Positions 10,287-21,694 of a stretch of 64,000 nucleotides of DNA are shown one piece after another. A model generated the notes under the pieces. It was not told where the DNA came from, searched no databases, and saw only the letters and a program-made list of their open reading frames with translations. How positions within the stretch are numbered: position 1 is the first letter of the stretch; each line of letters opens with the position of its first letter. This stretch comes from Emiliania huxleyi CCMP1516 (lineage: Eukaryota > Haptophyta > Isochrysidales > Noelaerhabdaceae), in contig NW_005200722.1 in assembly GCF_000372725.1 (NCBI RefSeq), positions 110,069 to 174,068 of the forward strand, in the 5' to 3' direction. The translations under genes and the position numbers were made by a program.

Positions 10287-13200
10287 TCAGCCCGAATTCG
10301 CCAGGAACGCGGCAGCCGAGGACTGCTTCGGCGCCACCGGCGCGGCTGCTGGCACAGCTGCCGTCGCGGCTGCTGTCGCGGCTGCGGGTGCGGCTAGAAA
10401 GGCGGAAGCTGACGATGCTGGTGCGGCGGCGGGCGCGGTAGGCTGCGGCGGCGCGGTAGGCTGCCGTGCTGTCGCCGCACCGGCAGAGGCGGACGCTCCC
10501 TTAGGGCGGGCGGCCTGCTTTACCTTTGCGCGCAGTTTCCGCAGCGCGTCGACAGCGACCAGAGAGACAGTGAGCGAAGCGCCCGCACCTGTTCACGGTC
10601 AAAAGCATGAGAGGCGCCCTTCACGCAAGTTACGGCTTGGCATCTGACAAGACGCGCCCGCGGGCGAGTTCATCTCGAGGGGAAGCACCGCCCTCTCGAG
10701 GTCGCGCCCCTCGCGCAACATCTGCTCGAGGTTGACATACGCCTGGCCAAGCTCCTTTTCCACCGAGCCTGTTCACATGCGAGACGTTTGAACCTTGTTC
10801 ACGATTGCAGCGGCGAACGCTGTCTCTGGCGCGCCGGCGGCGCCACGGCCCTTGAGCACAAAGTACACGTCGGAGTCCTACATATTCAAACACGCACGCT
10901 GCAAAACAGAATGTTGTGAACAAGTCTCGTGCGCAGCCGTAACAAGGCGAGGGCCTGCTCGTCCTCCGAGCGAAGCGCCTTGCCAAGCGACTCTGCGGCG
11001 GCGGAGCCGTCGGTGAGGGGGAGCGAGTGGCTGAAGTTAACGTCGCACTGCCCGCCGCGGCACTGCACGGCGCCGGTCTTTAGTCGCGCGGCCCCGGGGT
11101 CAAGCTCGAGAAGCTCCACCTCCACCCACACAGACTCGACCGACTCGCCGCCGCGCAGAGCCTCGGGCAGCGAGAGCGAGCGGACGTCCACGCGCAGCGC
11201 TCCTGGCCCGTCCGCCGCGGCCGCCTCTGACGCGCCCGCAGCGCCCGCCTTGCCTCCTCCCCTGCCGCGGTAGGCTGACTGTATCGTCGCCGCAGCGGCG
11301 TCGGCCTCGGAGCGCTCGGCGGGTGCGCGCAGCGAGACGGCGCTGGGTGGCGGTGCGTCGCGCAACGCCATTACGACGGTGAGGCTGCCCGCGGGCTCGC
11401 CCCTCGCGTCGCGCAGCGGGAGCGTCTCGTCGAGGTGGTGCGAGGTGAGGAGGTCTGCGAGGGGCAGGTCGGCGTAGCCGAGGAGGCCGCTTGCATCCTG
11501 CGAAAGGGAGGGAGAGACACCGATGTCGTGGGGAGTCGCTAGGGCGACTATTAGGGCAGGCGAGGTAGGGCGGGCGTCTGAATGCGTTCACCTCTTCGTT
11601 CTCATCGAGGACGGAGAAGCGCAGCGCCGTGCTCTGCAGGTACTTGGAGAGCCGGCCATCGAGGTCGACGCCGAACCGGAACTCGGCCTCGAAGCGCGGG
11701 TCGGTGCCCGATGCGGTGGCCGTCTCCTGCTCACCGAAATCGAAGAGGTCGAAGTGGACGTACGGGGCCGCGCGCAGGCCGTGCGCCCGCAACCGGAGGT
11801 CGGTCGCATACCTGACGCTCACCGTCAGCTCGCGGTCGCGCGATCCGGCGCCGATCGGGGCGAGGGCGAGCGAGGCCACGTCGGGGAACTGCTGCATGAA
11901 GGCGGCGACGGCCGCGTCGATCCGCCGGCGCAAGCACATCGAGAAGACGAGCAGCCCGACGGGCCTCGCGGACGCACGCGCGGGGGGCTGGCCAGCTGGC
12001 TCCGCCGTGGCGGGCGGCAACGCGTAAAGGGGGGCGGACTTGGAAAGCGCGCCCTTTGGCGAGTGGAGCAGCTCGCGCAGGGGCACATCGCAGGTTGCAA
12101 CCCGCTGGCACTCGACGCCCCACGACTGGTGGAGCTCGAAGCGGAGCGCGGCGGTGGCGAGGTAGTGCAAGAAGAGGTCGTCAACGGTGAGGACATACTG
12201 CGCGGTGAAGCCGTACGCAGGCGAGAGCCCCGCCCGCAGCGGCGTCGCCTGGGTCTCGTGCTGGAAGAAGTCGAGCGATACGAAGGTTGAGGGGCGGCCA
12301 CCAAAATGCTCCTCGGCGAGCGAGCACGAAACGACAGACACCTCGAACATGTTCTCGTCGGGCGACACGTCGAGCTCCGTGCGCGCGCCCTCCGAGATGA
12401 GTGAGCCAGCCACCGACTCCTCGTCCGCTGCCCGCGGCAGCGGCGGCGCGCTGGGGGCGCGGCCCGACAGGTACTCGCTGCGCTGCGCCTCGAGGGCGGC
12501 TGCGCGCTCCGAGTGTCGTAGAGCACTCTTGCTTGCCGTCGCCAGCTCTCGCGTTCGGAGCTGCAACTGCTTTTGCAACTGCGATCGCTCCTCCGCCTCT
12601 CGCCGCTTGTGCGCGTCGAGCTCGGCGCGCAGCGTCTCGGAGAGGCGCTGTGCGATGGCTAGCAGGCCCTCCGCCTTCTCGAGAGCGACGCGGAGCTCGT
12701 TGTTTTGCGCGAGCACCTCGTGCACCTGCTTCTTGGCGAGCGGGGAGAGGCCGAGCTTGGAGAGGTCCGTGTCCTGCAGCCGCAACGCCGACGCGCCGTC
12801 CCGCGCCGCCGCTCCTCCGCCGTCCGCTGGCGGCTGGGCTTTGCCGCTCTTGGCCGCGGGCGTGGCCCGCACCAGCGCCAGGGCGCGCTCGAGGTCGTCG
12901 GGCGACACGCCTGTGTCGCCCACGAGTGTGGCGACGCGCTTCTCGAGGCACTGCACCTCCTGCCGCGCCTGCCCCGCCTCGGCCTGCGCGCGCTGCACCT
13001 GCCGCTTGGCGGCGTCGCGCTCTCCGTGCGCCGAGGCGAGTCGCGAGTCGCTCGTTGCGTGGGCCTCAGCCGCAATCTGCGCCTTGTCTTCCGCATCCTT
13101 GACCCTCGTGCGCAGCCGCTTCACCTCCGCCTCGCGCTGCAGCACCTGCTGCTTGAGGACGGAGAGCTCGCCCGCCTCCGCCTCGGAGAAGACCTGCGAC

Positions 13201-14390
13201 AGGATCCGCTCGTTCTCGCGCTCCAGATCCACCTTCTCTGCCCGCAGCCTCTCCACCAGCAGCGCCGCTTCCTCACCCTCGTCGGTAGCCAGTTGTAGTC
13301 GTTGCGCCTCCTGCCGCAGCCGCGTGCTCTCGCTTCGCTCCTCGCGGATGACGCGATTCATCTCGCTCAGCTGGGAGAGTACCTTCTCGTGGTTGGATCG
13401 CACGGCGCCAAAGCGCGCCTAGTCACGCTTCCCTGTGTGAAGAGACGCCGCTCACGGCGGCTGCCCCTATGCTCTGTGGCGCTGGAGCACTTCGAGGTGG
13501 TCGTATCTCTGCGAGAGGAGAGTGAGCTGCGCGGTCCGCTCCTTGACGGTGCGCCGCAGCTCAAGCACGTGCAGCGTTTCTTGCACACCCGTCGCCCCGC
13601 CCTCGCCGATCGCCGCCGTCGCGCCCGCCGCTCCGCTGAGGGGCGCCGCGGCAGCCTTGTCTCGGAGCTCGTCCAGCTCCGCATCCTTCTCGCGAACCAG
13701 CCGAATCAGCGCCGCCACCTGGTCACCATCGCCATCGGGCATGGCGGTGCTGGCCGCCTCCGCCGCGACAGCCGCAGCCGCCGCCTGATCCGCACCGCCG
13801 GTGTCCCCGACGCCATCGGGAGGCGTCTGCTGCGCATTGCATGCAGCCGCCGGCCGCGGCTTTTGGCCCTTCGCCGCGCCACCGCCGCCGCCATTCTTGG
13901 GAGTCCGCGTAGCAGCCGGCGGCGTCCGCGGCGCCCATGCCGTGCGCGGCGTGGCCGGAGGGGCGCCGGCGCTCGCGGGGCGGCGCTTTGCCGCCCGGCG
14001 GGTGGTGCCATCACTGCGTGCGGCTCCATGCTTGTAGAGCGTCAGCTGCTGCGCGAGGCGGCGGTGCTCGTTTTCCCTCTGGGCGAGGCGCACCTCGAGC
14101 TGCGCGATCTTCTCGTCCTTTGACGCCACCTGCGCCGCCCGCGCGCGCTCCGCCAGCGGCGCGTCCTTTCCCGCGTGTGACGCAGCGGAGAGGTCGGAAC
14201 GGATCCGCTGCATCTGCACGCCGAGCTGCTTGACCTTCTCGCCCTGCTCGAGGTTGTGCCGCTTGAGCGCCGCGTTCTCCTGCTGCAGCTTGAGCAGCCG
14301 GTCGTCGCCACGCTGCCCCGCCTGCATCATCACCGGCCCGCTCTGCGAGGCGAGCCCCATCCTGCCCGTTGGAGCGCGGGACTGTTTCAT
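10287..14390 (-). CDS. RPGRIP1L-like ciliary transition-zone protein (coiled coil plus C2 domains)
   Basis: Exon 1 (14390 to about 13473) encodes an N-terminal coiled coil (LLKLQQENAALKRHNLEQ) and a Pro/Ala linker. Exon 2 (about 13418-11593) holds a long heptad-rich coiled coil and then two C2 domains: one with FTAQYVLTVDDLFLHYLATA and LHQSWGVECQRVATCDVPL, the next with YVHFDLFDFGEQETAT and DGRLSKYLQSTALRFSVLDE. A further exon (about 11498-10930) ends that C2 and starts the C-terminal region (VESVWVEVELLELDP). Terminal exons carry VEKELGQAYVNLEQMLREGRDL and VDALRKLRAKVKQAARPKGA and end in an Ala-rich tail at 10287. This order matches RPGRIP1/RPGRIP1L (NPHP8/Ftm), which organises the ciliary gate, so the organism has or had flagella. 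Internal splice sites at the 3' end are approximate. Confidence 0.85.
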
Positions 14391-15509
14391 GTACGGACCT
14401 CCTCGAGGTGTCGAGGTCGTGAGAGGGGCAAATCGTAAGAGGGGTGGCCCAGACAGCGATACGTCAGCACCTCCCTGACCCTCCTGACTGAGCTCTGAGG
14501 GTCACCGCCCGTCGACCTCGACGCGCCCTTTCCATTCTTCCGACGGACCCCGACCGCGAGGCCGAGGGCCGACTACCAGCGCAGAGCCGGCCGCAGTGAG
14601 ATTAGGAACGATGTTCATCGCAGTACGGCTCTAATCACTAATGCGCTCGTTGCCGCGCGCGCGCAAAGTCATAGGCTCATAGGATCCGGAGGGTGAGACT
14701 CCGAACAAGTTCCATTGTGCAGCATCGAAGAAGCGCTCCGGGTCGACCGCTTCCAAGACTGCCACCGCCTTCTCCTCCTCATCCTCACCACGCACGTACA
14801 CAGGTCCTCCCTCAGCATCCCGTCCCAGGGTTCCACCGCCCGCCTTCCCGGGGCTCCGGTTCTCCCTGATTCGCTCTTTTATTCGCCAGCCGAGCGTCGC
14901 CTGACGGCCGCTGTAGCCGAGCAGAGTGCTCTTCAAAACAACAACAACAACACACGGAAGAGAGAGGATTTCCGCATGGGAAGGGCAGGGGAGAGCAAGA
15001 AACGACGAGCGAGGCCTGCAGCACTGCGGCCACCCTGCCAACCAGCCCCCGAACCGTCCCGCAGCTCACAGACCAGCCAGCAGACCCGGAGCAGCACCAC
15101 CGCCTCCCCGCGCCCCCCCCCTCCTCCTCCCTTCCCCTCTACCTAAGAGCACTCGCCACGCGATGCGGTCGCGCCCCATATTTCCCATTGTACCTATCTC
15201 ACAGAGCCGCGCGCGCGCGCTGCCGCTGGGGCGTGGGGGTGGGGCTGCAGCCTGCACTGCTTATTTAAAAATGGTGATCGGTATATCTCCCCTTTCCATC
15301 TCGTATACCAGTAGCTCTTTCTCCCGGCGATCTTCTTAATTGAAACAGAATGTGAATCATGGCCTGACGCATGCATACGTGTACGTGAGAGCGGTACCGT
15401 GACCGTCCAGAGTCGCACGGCGCCAGAGCCACCACGACCTTTCTTTGTCATGAGCTATGGCCTGTGGGAGGGTCATGCATCTGCACGATGCGCAGGAGCG
15501 CGCCCCCCA
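14391..15509. other. Intergenic, 5' flank of RPGRIP1L-like gene
   Basis: Short overlapping ORFs without family character. A C-rich tract lies at 15108-15130 and an alternating GC tract near 15205-15217. The right part (15257-15400) is less GC-rich and contains the 3' flank of the minus-strand lumen protein gene. Confidence 0.5.
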
Positions 15510-16070
15510 TTACTTGCAGACCTCACGGCCGGTGATAAGCTTCGTGCACTCGCCGCCGCCGCCTTTCGGGGCCGGAGCTGCCTTTGCCGCAGGTTTCGAA
15601 GGGGCCGGCTTTGCCGCCTTTGGGGCCGCGGCCTTGGGCGGCGCAGCCTTAGCCTCCTTCGCCTTGGCCTTCGCTGCCGCTGCCGCTGCCTGCTCTTCCT
15701 CCTTCTTAGTCTTCTCCGCCGCGGCCGCTGCAGCCTCGGCGGCAGCTTTCTGCCTAGCAGCCTCCTCCTCGGCCGCCTTCTTGTCTGCGGCAGCCTTGGC
15801 GATGGACTCCTCCTTGAGACGCACGTCCGCTAGGGCACGAGCAGCTTGCTGGCCGGCCTTGCTCCACCGTGGCGCGCCGAGGTTGGGCGAGGAGCACTCT
15901 GGCTCGATGTCACAAGCCGCGAGCGCCCTGGACGAGAAGAGCAGTGGCGCAAGTCCGAGCGACGTGCCCAGCGAGAAGGCACTGCGGCGAGAGTGCACCG
16001 CCGCCGCCCCAGACTTTGCCGGGGGCGTCGGCGTGAAGCTGAAGGAGAGCGCGAGGATTTGCACGAGCAT
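15510..16070 (-). CDS. Probable thylakoid-lumen protein with Ala/Lys-rich helix
   Basis: This is a single-exon frame of 186 residues. The N-terminus has a hydrophobic signal (MLVQILALSFSF), a short Ser/Ala/Pro stretch, then SRRSAFSLGTSLGLAPLLFS and SRALA. That is a twin-arginine plus hydrophobic core plus AxA-type cleavage site, the layout of bipartite plastid/thylakoid targeting in algae with secondary plastids. The mature part begins ACDIEPECSSP, continues with a charged segment of Ala, Lys and Glu (about residues 85-135) and an Ala/Pro/Lys-rich stretch, and ends GECTKLITGREVCK. I recognise no enzyme domain. Targeting is inferred from sequence features only. Confidence 0.7.
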   Translation of the reverse strand: MLVQILALSFSFTPTPPAKSGAAAVHSRRSAFSLGTSLGLAPLLFSSRALAACDIEPECSSPNLGAPRWSKAGQQAARALADVRLKEESIAKAAADKKAAEEEAARQKAAAEAAAAAAEKTKKEEEQAAAAAAKAKAKEAKAAPPKAAAPKAAKPAPSKPAAKAAPAPKGGGGECTKLITGREVCK

Positions 16071-16391
16071 TTGGTTAGGTTGGTGGAGTGCCCGTTTGGT
16101 GGGCCATTTTTGCGGAAAGAATTTGTTGTGTGCGGAAAGAATATTTGCGGCATAACACTTGGCACGGTTCTCTCGATATTTTTGGAGATAACACTTGGCA
16201 CGGTTCTCGGGCGACGGCTAGCACCACACTCCTTCCTCTCCTTAAAATCCCTGTGTGTGGTGGCGGCGTGCCGTCCTCCCATCCCTCCCTTGGGTTGCCT
16301 GCTTTCTTTCTTTATTTTTACGGTTCTCTCGAGGTTCTCGAGGTGGAAATCCTTTGGCCGCGTTGGGTAGCGAGGATTGGTGTGACGCGAT
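16071..16391. repeat. Retroposon 3'-end copy (family R1) and short direct repeats
   Basis: From about 16205 to 16315 the sequence matches the shared 3' end of family R1 (GGCGACGGCTAGCACCACAC, CCTTAAAATCCCTGTG) in plus sense, ending in CTTTCTTTCTTTATTTTT. Just upstream, the 21-bp unit ATAACACTTGGCACGGTTCT(C) occurs twice, 35 bp apart (16153 and 16188). This lies immediately upstream of the lumen protein gene. Confidence 0.7.
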
Positions 16392-16885
16392 CCACGCAGG
16401 CGTGGTTTCTGACGGCCGACCGTCAGTGCACGGAGTTGCCCCTTCTCCGACTGCCCCGGCTAGTTCCCGAGTTTCGCGGGAGTGACCCCATGCGTCAAAC
16501 TCGAGACCTAGCGCGGGTGGGTTGGAGGGGGCTCGCTGCAAGGAAGGGCTGTGTAAGAGGCCGATCCCCGTAGTCCAAGCCGTAGTCCGCCCCACTCCTC
16601 CCCATCGGGCGGCATAAGCGGCCACGCCTCGCAGATTCGTTTCTCGCGCCTGGGTCCAGGCGCGCGGGGCATCCCCCGGGTCGCTCGACCAGCGTCCAGC
16701 GATCCGAGGAGTGGCCGCTATGAGAGGGAAAGAGCGGGGCCCCTCGACGCCTCTGTCCGGCCCTCCGAGGGGGGAAGGGAATTGGCAATTGCGGGGTCCC
16801 CACGGGCGCCTCAGTTCGGCCCTCCGAAGGGGGGGAGGGGAGCAAGGGGGTGGGGGGGTCGGGGCGGTGGGGAGGGGTCTCGGTT
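16392..16885. repeat. About 490-bp dispersed repeat, copy 2
   Basis: Direct repeat of 4932-5416, again starting with CCACGCAGGCGTG and ending at GGGAGGGGTCTCGGTT. Differences are small indels (for example an added AAGCCGTAGTCC near 16576). No coding content. Confidence 0.85.
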
Positions 16886-17908
16886 GGCACGGAACTCGCG
16901 CGCGCTGGGTACTCTGACAGACACAGGTACACCACGGGAGCCGCCTAAGCGACTCCTGCGAGGACGGCGAGGCACTCTCTTAGCTCCGTGCTGCGTGCAC
17001 TCGACCGCCCTCGGCCTCGCCGCAAGCTCATTGAGAATCTGCTCTTGCGATGGCCGAGAGAGCTTAGAGAGCGAGAGAGAGAGCCGTGTGAAGAACGACT
17101 GAGATCGCTGTAACTAACAAAAACGAATGGGCACTTAGTTACTGTCCCACCAGTCGCCAGCGTGCGCGACTACTAGAGTGCCCGTCAGACAAGTGTCCAG
17201 GGCCTCTCGGTCTCCAGCCGAGCGTGTTCTGTCTTCTGACTGTTGTCACTTGTGAGAGAGATTTTTGTTGTCGTTCACTTGATTGTGCGGGAGAGAGAGT
17301 TTTGTCGCAATTAATATTTTTCCTGTCCAACGGCAACGCCTGTGTCAGTGAGCGCGCGGAGAGAGTTGTTTTTGTCCATTCTTTTATCTGTGTAGGAACC
17401 CCCACGAAACCCGAAAAGAAAACGATTAAACGTGTCTACCCCGCTTGGAGTGTTCTTGAGTGTTGCTGTGGAGCGTCCACAGTTCAACATACGCGCTCGC
17501 GCGCTCGCGTCTGCTGGCGCCCAGAGAACACGTTGCACCTCATGCTCCCGGCGGAGCCCAACTGCTCGCACTCGACAAGGCACAGTCCCATCCACTCGCG
17601 GCCCAGCGCTGAAGAAGTCGAACTTCCAGTCTCGATGGCATCGTCGATGGAAGACGATGCGGCTCGCGCCGGGTTGTGTGAGCTCGGGGCGAGCGTGAGG
17701 CGGGGGTGGTTTTATTGCGGCACAAGTACGCTGTGCTCTTGTGTGACAGTGCGCAGTCAGCAGAGGTAGAGCTTCCACGCTCACCATGTGACGCCGGAGT
17801 AGTGACGCCGGCACCAGAGCCCCAGAGCCCCCACGAGAAGCCGAACGCCCCGTCGCGCCTCCGCTCCGCCCTCGCACAAATAGTGAGGACACACACGCCG
17901 CGGCGCAA
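16886..17908. other. Intergenic with a degenerate R4 retroposon 3' end
   Basis: Positions 16921-17110 match 32847-32991 (GGTACACCACGGGAGCCGCC ... GTGTGAAGAACGACTGAGAT), a degenerate copy of retroposon family R4. The rest (17110-17908) is lower in GC and shows no gene. It includes the 3' flank of the MFS gene. Confidence 0.6.
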
Positions 17909-19733
17909 CTACTCGTCCGCGGCCCCGGCCGGCCCCGCCGCCGCGGCGGCGCGCGCCTCGGCCGCGTGTGTGGCGAAGCCGCGCGCCGCGAGCGCCCACG
18001 CGGCCACCAGCATCGCCGCGCCGACGAAGAAGTGCATCCCGGGCAGCGGCAGCGGCGGCGCCTCGGCGGTGAAGGCGGCGAGGACAGCGGCGTACAGCGT
18101 CGAGCCGATGGCGCCGGTGAGCTCGGTGAGGGCGCCGAGTGCGCCGAGGAGTGCACCTCGCTCGCCGGGCGGCGCGATGTTGGTGAGGAGGGCCTGGAGG
18201 GCGGGGATGCAGACACAGCCGACCGAGACAACGACGATGGAGGCGAGGAAGCCTGTGGGCGAGGGGGAGGCGCCCGCGCCGCCGAGACCGGCCGCGAAGA
18301 CAGCGAGCCCGTAGAGGACGGCGCGCTGAAGGCCTGCTCACGCGTGTGTGTGTGTTGATCAGACGCTGTTCACACAGGCGCGGCAGCAGGACGGCGCGTC
18401 GCGGGCCGAGGCGCGGCACGAGCAGCCTCGGCGCGACGGCGAGCATGAGGCCCACCACCACCATGATCGGGCCCGTCTGCTGCTGCGACCAGCCAAACCT
18501 ATAGGGACAGCATCGGCTCAATCAGTGGCGATCCGTGGTGCAGACGCGTCAGCTGCTGCAGTGCAGCCGGACCGCACGCTGGCGTAGTTGACGAACTGCG
18601 CGTCGAGCGCATTGCGCGCGAGGGAGACGAAACCGTATGCCAGCGCGGCGCTCCGCAGCAGCCCGGCTCGCCCGAAGAGGCGGCGGAGGGCACCGATCGG
18701 GTTGGCCTCCCTCAGGTCCACCTGCGGCAGATGCAGTAGAGGGCGGTTGCAGTCGAGAGCGAGAAGGCTCTGAGGTGCATCTCGGCTGCACCTCGGCTGC
18801 ACCTCGGCTGCTGCCTCCGCCGCCGGTGCGGCGGGTTGGACTCCGGCACTACATCTCCGTGTGAGAGGATGTCTCATCTCTCTGTCGGCCTGCTGCCTCC
18901 GCCGCCGGTGCGGCGGGTTGGACTCCGGCACGAGCAGCGCGATGAGGGCGGCGTTGACGACTTGCAGCGCGGCGGCGATCCGGAGCGGCGCGCGCGGGCC
19001 CAACTTTGCTCCGAGCACGCCTCCGATGGGGAAGGCGAGCAGGAACGCGCCGCCCACCGACAGGCCCTGGAAGACGCCTATCGCAACACTGACCTTCTTT
19101 CTCGAGTCGGCTTCTCTTCGTGTCGTCCACACGACCGGCGCGGGAGACGCCGAGGTTCTGCGCGCGCCGCGAGGCGGGCGAGCAGTCCGCGACGTACGCC
19201 TGGCAGATTGGCGTCATGCAGGACGAGCACCCGTCGATGAGGTCCGCGAGGTAGAGCCGGCCGATGGATCCGGCACCGGCGGACGCCTGCAGCAGGTTGG
19301 TCGCGGCGAAGCCGAGAGCGGACCATGCCATCAGCGGCTTGCGGCCACGGACGTCGGAGAGGGCGGAGAGGAGGCCGACGCCGAGGAAGGTGAGCAGCTT
19401 GTCCACCGTCTCCACCCGCCCGCTCAGCGCGATCGCCGCAGGGCTCGGCGCGGTGCTGCCGTCGGCGTTCACTATCAGCCGCACGAGGTACTGCACGTTC
19501 ACGGCGTTGAGGCCGAGGGAGAGAAAGTAGAGCCAGTTGGAGAGGATGGCCCAGCCGTACGACGGAGGCGCCCACACGGCCGGCACGGCTCCGCCGCGCT
19601 TGCCGCCCGCGGCAACCAGCTGATCGGCCTTGCATTGCCGCGGAAGCGCCGGACGGTGGCCGGGCGCCGGCGCCGGCGCCAGCTCGGAGGAGGCGGCGGC
19701 CGCACAGGCGACAACGAGAAGAGGGAGCCGCAT
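17909..19733 (-). CDS. MFS transporter, TetA/HIAT1-like
   Basis: Exon 1 (from 19733) starts MRLPLLVVACAAAASSELAP and contains WAILSNWLYFLSLGLNAVNV, then the loop motif SDVRGRKPLM between TM2 and TM3, the classic MFS (G)xLSDxxGRKP signature. Next come DLIDGCSSCMTPICQAYVAD, SVAIGVFQGLSVGGAFLLAF and LVPESNPP, then REANPIGALRRLF after an intron, then FGWSQQQTGPIMVVVGLMLA. The last exon (18325-17909) has GFLASIVVVSVGCVCIPALQ, NIAPPGERGALLGALGALTE and an Ala-rich tail. The order fits 12-TM drug/organic-solute MFS proteins; the substrate is unknown. Intron 18395-18326 (70 nt) can be read as GC-AG, repeats the exon edge CGCGCCGTCCT and holds the shared hairpin-like core. The intron near 18930-18720 contains an 86-bp tandem duplication and GCCGAGGTGCA repeats. 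Some splice sites are approximate. Confidence 0.85.
18809..18934. repeat. 86-bp tandem duplication across an exon/intron edge
   Basis: The 40-bp segment CTGCTGCCTCCGCCGCCGGT onward occurs at 18809 and again at 18895. In the MFS gene's sense strand this copies the exon end VPESNPPHRRRR into the intron. Sense-strand GCCGAGGTGCA repeats follow directly. Confidence 0.8.
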
Positions 19734-20147
19734 TACAATTGTATGGGAGTCAGCAGTCGCAGCCGGGGAGGACTGGCAAAAAAACGGCAGGGCGGCGCAC
19801 GTGTATCCTCGCCGCCGCGTGCGCTTTCGCGGGCGCCCGCTCCCGTCAAGAGCGACGAAGCTCGAGCGACGAAGGTCGCGTCTGCCGACTGCCGTCTCTC
19901 GTACTCTTCACTCTCCAGCCCAGGTGCAGGTCGACGTCCCCCCGCCAACAGGACGCATCCCTCGCCGCCGCCTTTGAAAACGGAGAAAGGTTTTCCACTC
20001 TCGCCCAAATCCACCAAGTCGAATCGGCTCTTCCTTGCACATACAGTTACATACACTCCGTGTGGATCATCATCATGGCGCGCTGACCGCTCACCCACAC
20101 ACAATGACGGCGCGCGTCAATGCGTCAGGCCGCCGCGCGCCCCTTCT
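19734..20147. other. Intergenic, 5' flank of MFS gene
   Basis: No gene supported. Mixed-GC sequence lies between the MFS start and the 3' end of the decayed NHL/BTB gene. Confidence 0.45.
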
Positions 20148-21152
20148 TCAGCCCGCCACCTGGTCGAGCGCGTCGCCGAGCAGCCCCTTGGCCACGCCGA
20201 GGTCGCGCAGCTGCTCCACGCCGCCGCTCGCGCGCACCTCGGCGGCGTGGTCGGCCACGAAGCGGCGGCACTGCGCGAGGAGCCGCCCGTCGCCCGTCGT
20301 GTGCGCCGCCTCGAGCAGCGGCACGGCGGTCTCCGGCCCGACGCTCTCCTGCAGCGCCTGCGCGCAGAGCAGCTCGAGGCGCGGCACCTGGTACATCTGC
20401 GCCAGCTGCCGCAGGACGAGACCTCGGCGGCGTCGCGCTACTTCATGCCGATGCCAAACATGGTCCGCCGAAAGTCGCAGACCGAGAGGGTGCTGCCGTC
20501 GGCGCTGATGGCGAGGTCGCGAGGCATACGAACCGCGCCTCGTCACCCACGCCATCAACGCTGCCGCAGGCACCGCTGCCCGCGAGCGTAGTCACCGCAC
20601 CCGTCGCCACCTCCACCCGCCGGATCTTGTCGTTGATGGAGTCCTCACAAACAGCGCGCAGCCGTCCGGGCTGACCGCGAGGCTGTGTGGTTTGTTGAAC
20701 TGCGCCGCATCGCCCACGCCATCCGCATTGCCTTTTTCGCCGCTGCCCGCGAGCGTCGTGACCGCGCCAGTTGCCACCTCCACCCGACGGATGTAAGTCG
20801 GCCACAACCAGCATGCTGCCATCCGGGCTGATGGGATGCAGTAGAACTAGAAGCCTTCGTCCTCGAGGGTTGCTATGCTGCGCACGCGCCCGGTCGCCGA
20901 GACGTGCAGGAACGAGTCCTCAGCCGCGACGTACCAGGCACCCGCGTGATCGCTTGCCACGCCGCGCAGGCTGAGGGACGCCAGAGGTCCGTCCTCGCCC
21001 TCGAGCTCCAGCGTGGTGACCTGGCCGACGGTGCGCGCGCCAAAGATGGGCGCCTCGAAGCCGGCAGCGACCGCCACGGGCTCGCCCTCCTCACCGCCGT
21101 TGCCGTCGCTCTCGGTGCGGACGCGCTTGCCGGAGCGCGACGCCATGGCCAT
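20148..21152 (-). pseudogene. Decayed NHL-repeat/BTB-BACK protein gene
   Basis: In minus sense the remnant begins MAMASRSGKRVRTESDGNGG and a propeller-like first blade, then two near-identical NHL-type blades (IRRVEVATGAVTTLAGSG and DGVGD, with LAVSPDGCALFV and LAISADGSTLSVCD). A helical block follows (LRQLAQMYQVPRLELLCAQA ... ALDQVAG) that resembles the end of a BTB domain plus BACK-like helices. The blades lie in three different frames. Single-base-scale breaks are seen near 20795, 20645 and 20530, and most of the BTB core is missing. Proteins with NHL blades followed by BTB occur in protists and plants as ubiquitin-ligase adaptors. Very short introns are an alternative to frameshifts, but the breaks leave no room for them. 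Confidence 0.7.
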
Positions 21153-21694
21153 GGCGGAGGTGAGGCGTTGCCACGCGCAAAAAGCTGCGTACCAAGCCCC
21201 CTGAAGCCGGAATATCCGGCGCCGTTCCGGCGCCCGCTTATGGGAGGAGGCAAAACATGCAGCACTCAGCCTTCCCTCCCCCTCCCGGATGGAAGTACTA
21301 CCTGAGCTCGACCGTGCTTGACTTCGCTGTTCAGATGGGAAGCGGTAACCCACGGTGATATGGCCGCATGTGATGGGTGCATGAGCTATCTCGGATCAAG
21401 TAGTCAACGCGCACTCTCTTATTTGGTACTCTCGGCAAAACTTTCGTCAACTAGCAAACCCGGTCTTGCAAGGGGCGTGTCTAGACTGGGAGAGAGAGTG
21501 AGAGAGATTTTTAGCATTGTTTTGTTTGTTGCTAGACTGGAGGGTTTGCTAGGACCTCCTACTAGGAGGGTTGTGTACGTACTTTTAACCATCAAGCGCG
21601 GGATAGGAAGGCGAAACACAGTTAGCGACCAACAACTGGGACACCAGCGCGGTGAAGGGACGTTAAGCCGGGAACACCCTGAAAGAAGAAAAAC
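21153..21694. other. Intergenic between divergent NHL/BTB remnant and carboxypeptidase
   Basis: Lower-GC sequence without a supported gene. It presumably contains the promoters of both divergent units. Confidence 0.5.

Noticed and set aside
12187-13422. 411-residue plus-strand ORF opposite the RPGRIP1L-like gene
   Set aside because: Ser/Arg-rich shadow of the coiled-coil and C2 coding strand.
14631-15146. Overlapping ORFs upstream of the RPGRIP1L-like gene
   Set aside because: Low-complexity on both strands, no domain, no splice-compatible extension.
19078-19635. Alternative 185-residue minus ORF in the MFS gene
   Set aside because: Arg-rich out-of-frame reading of the first MFS exon.
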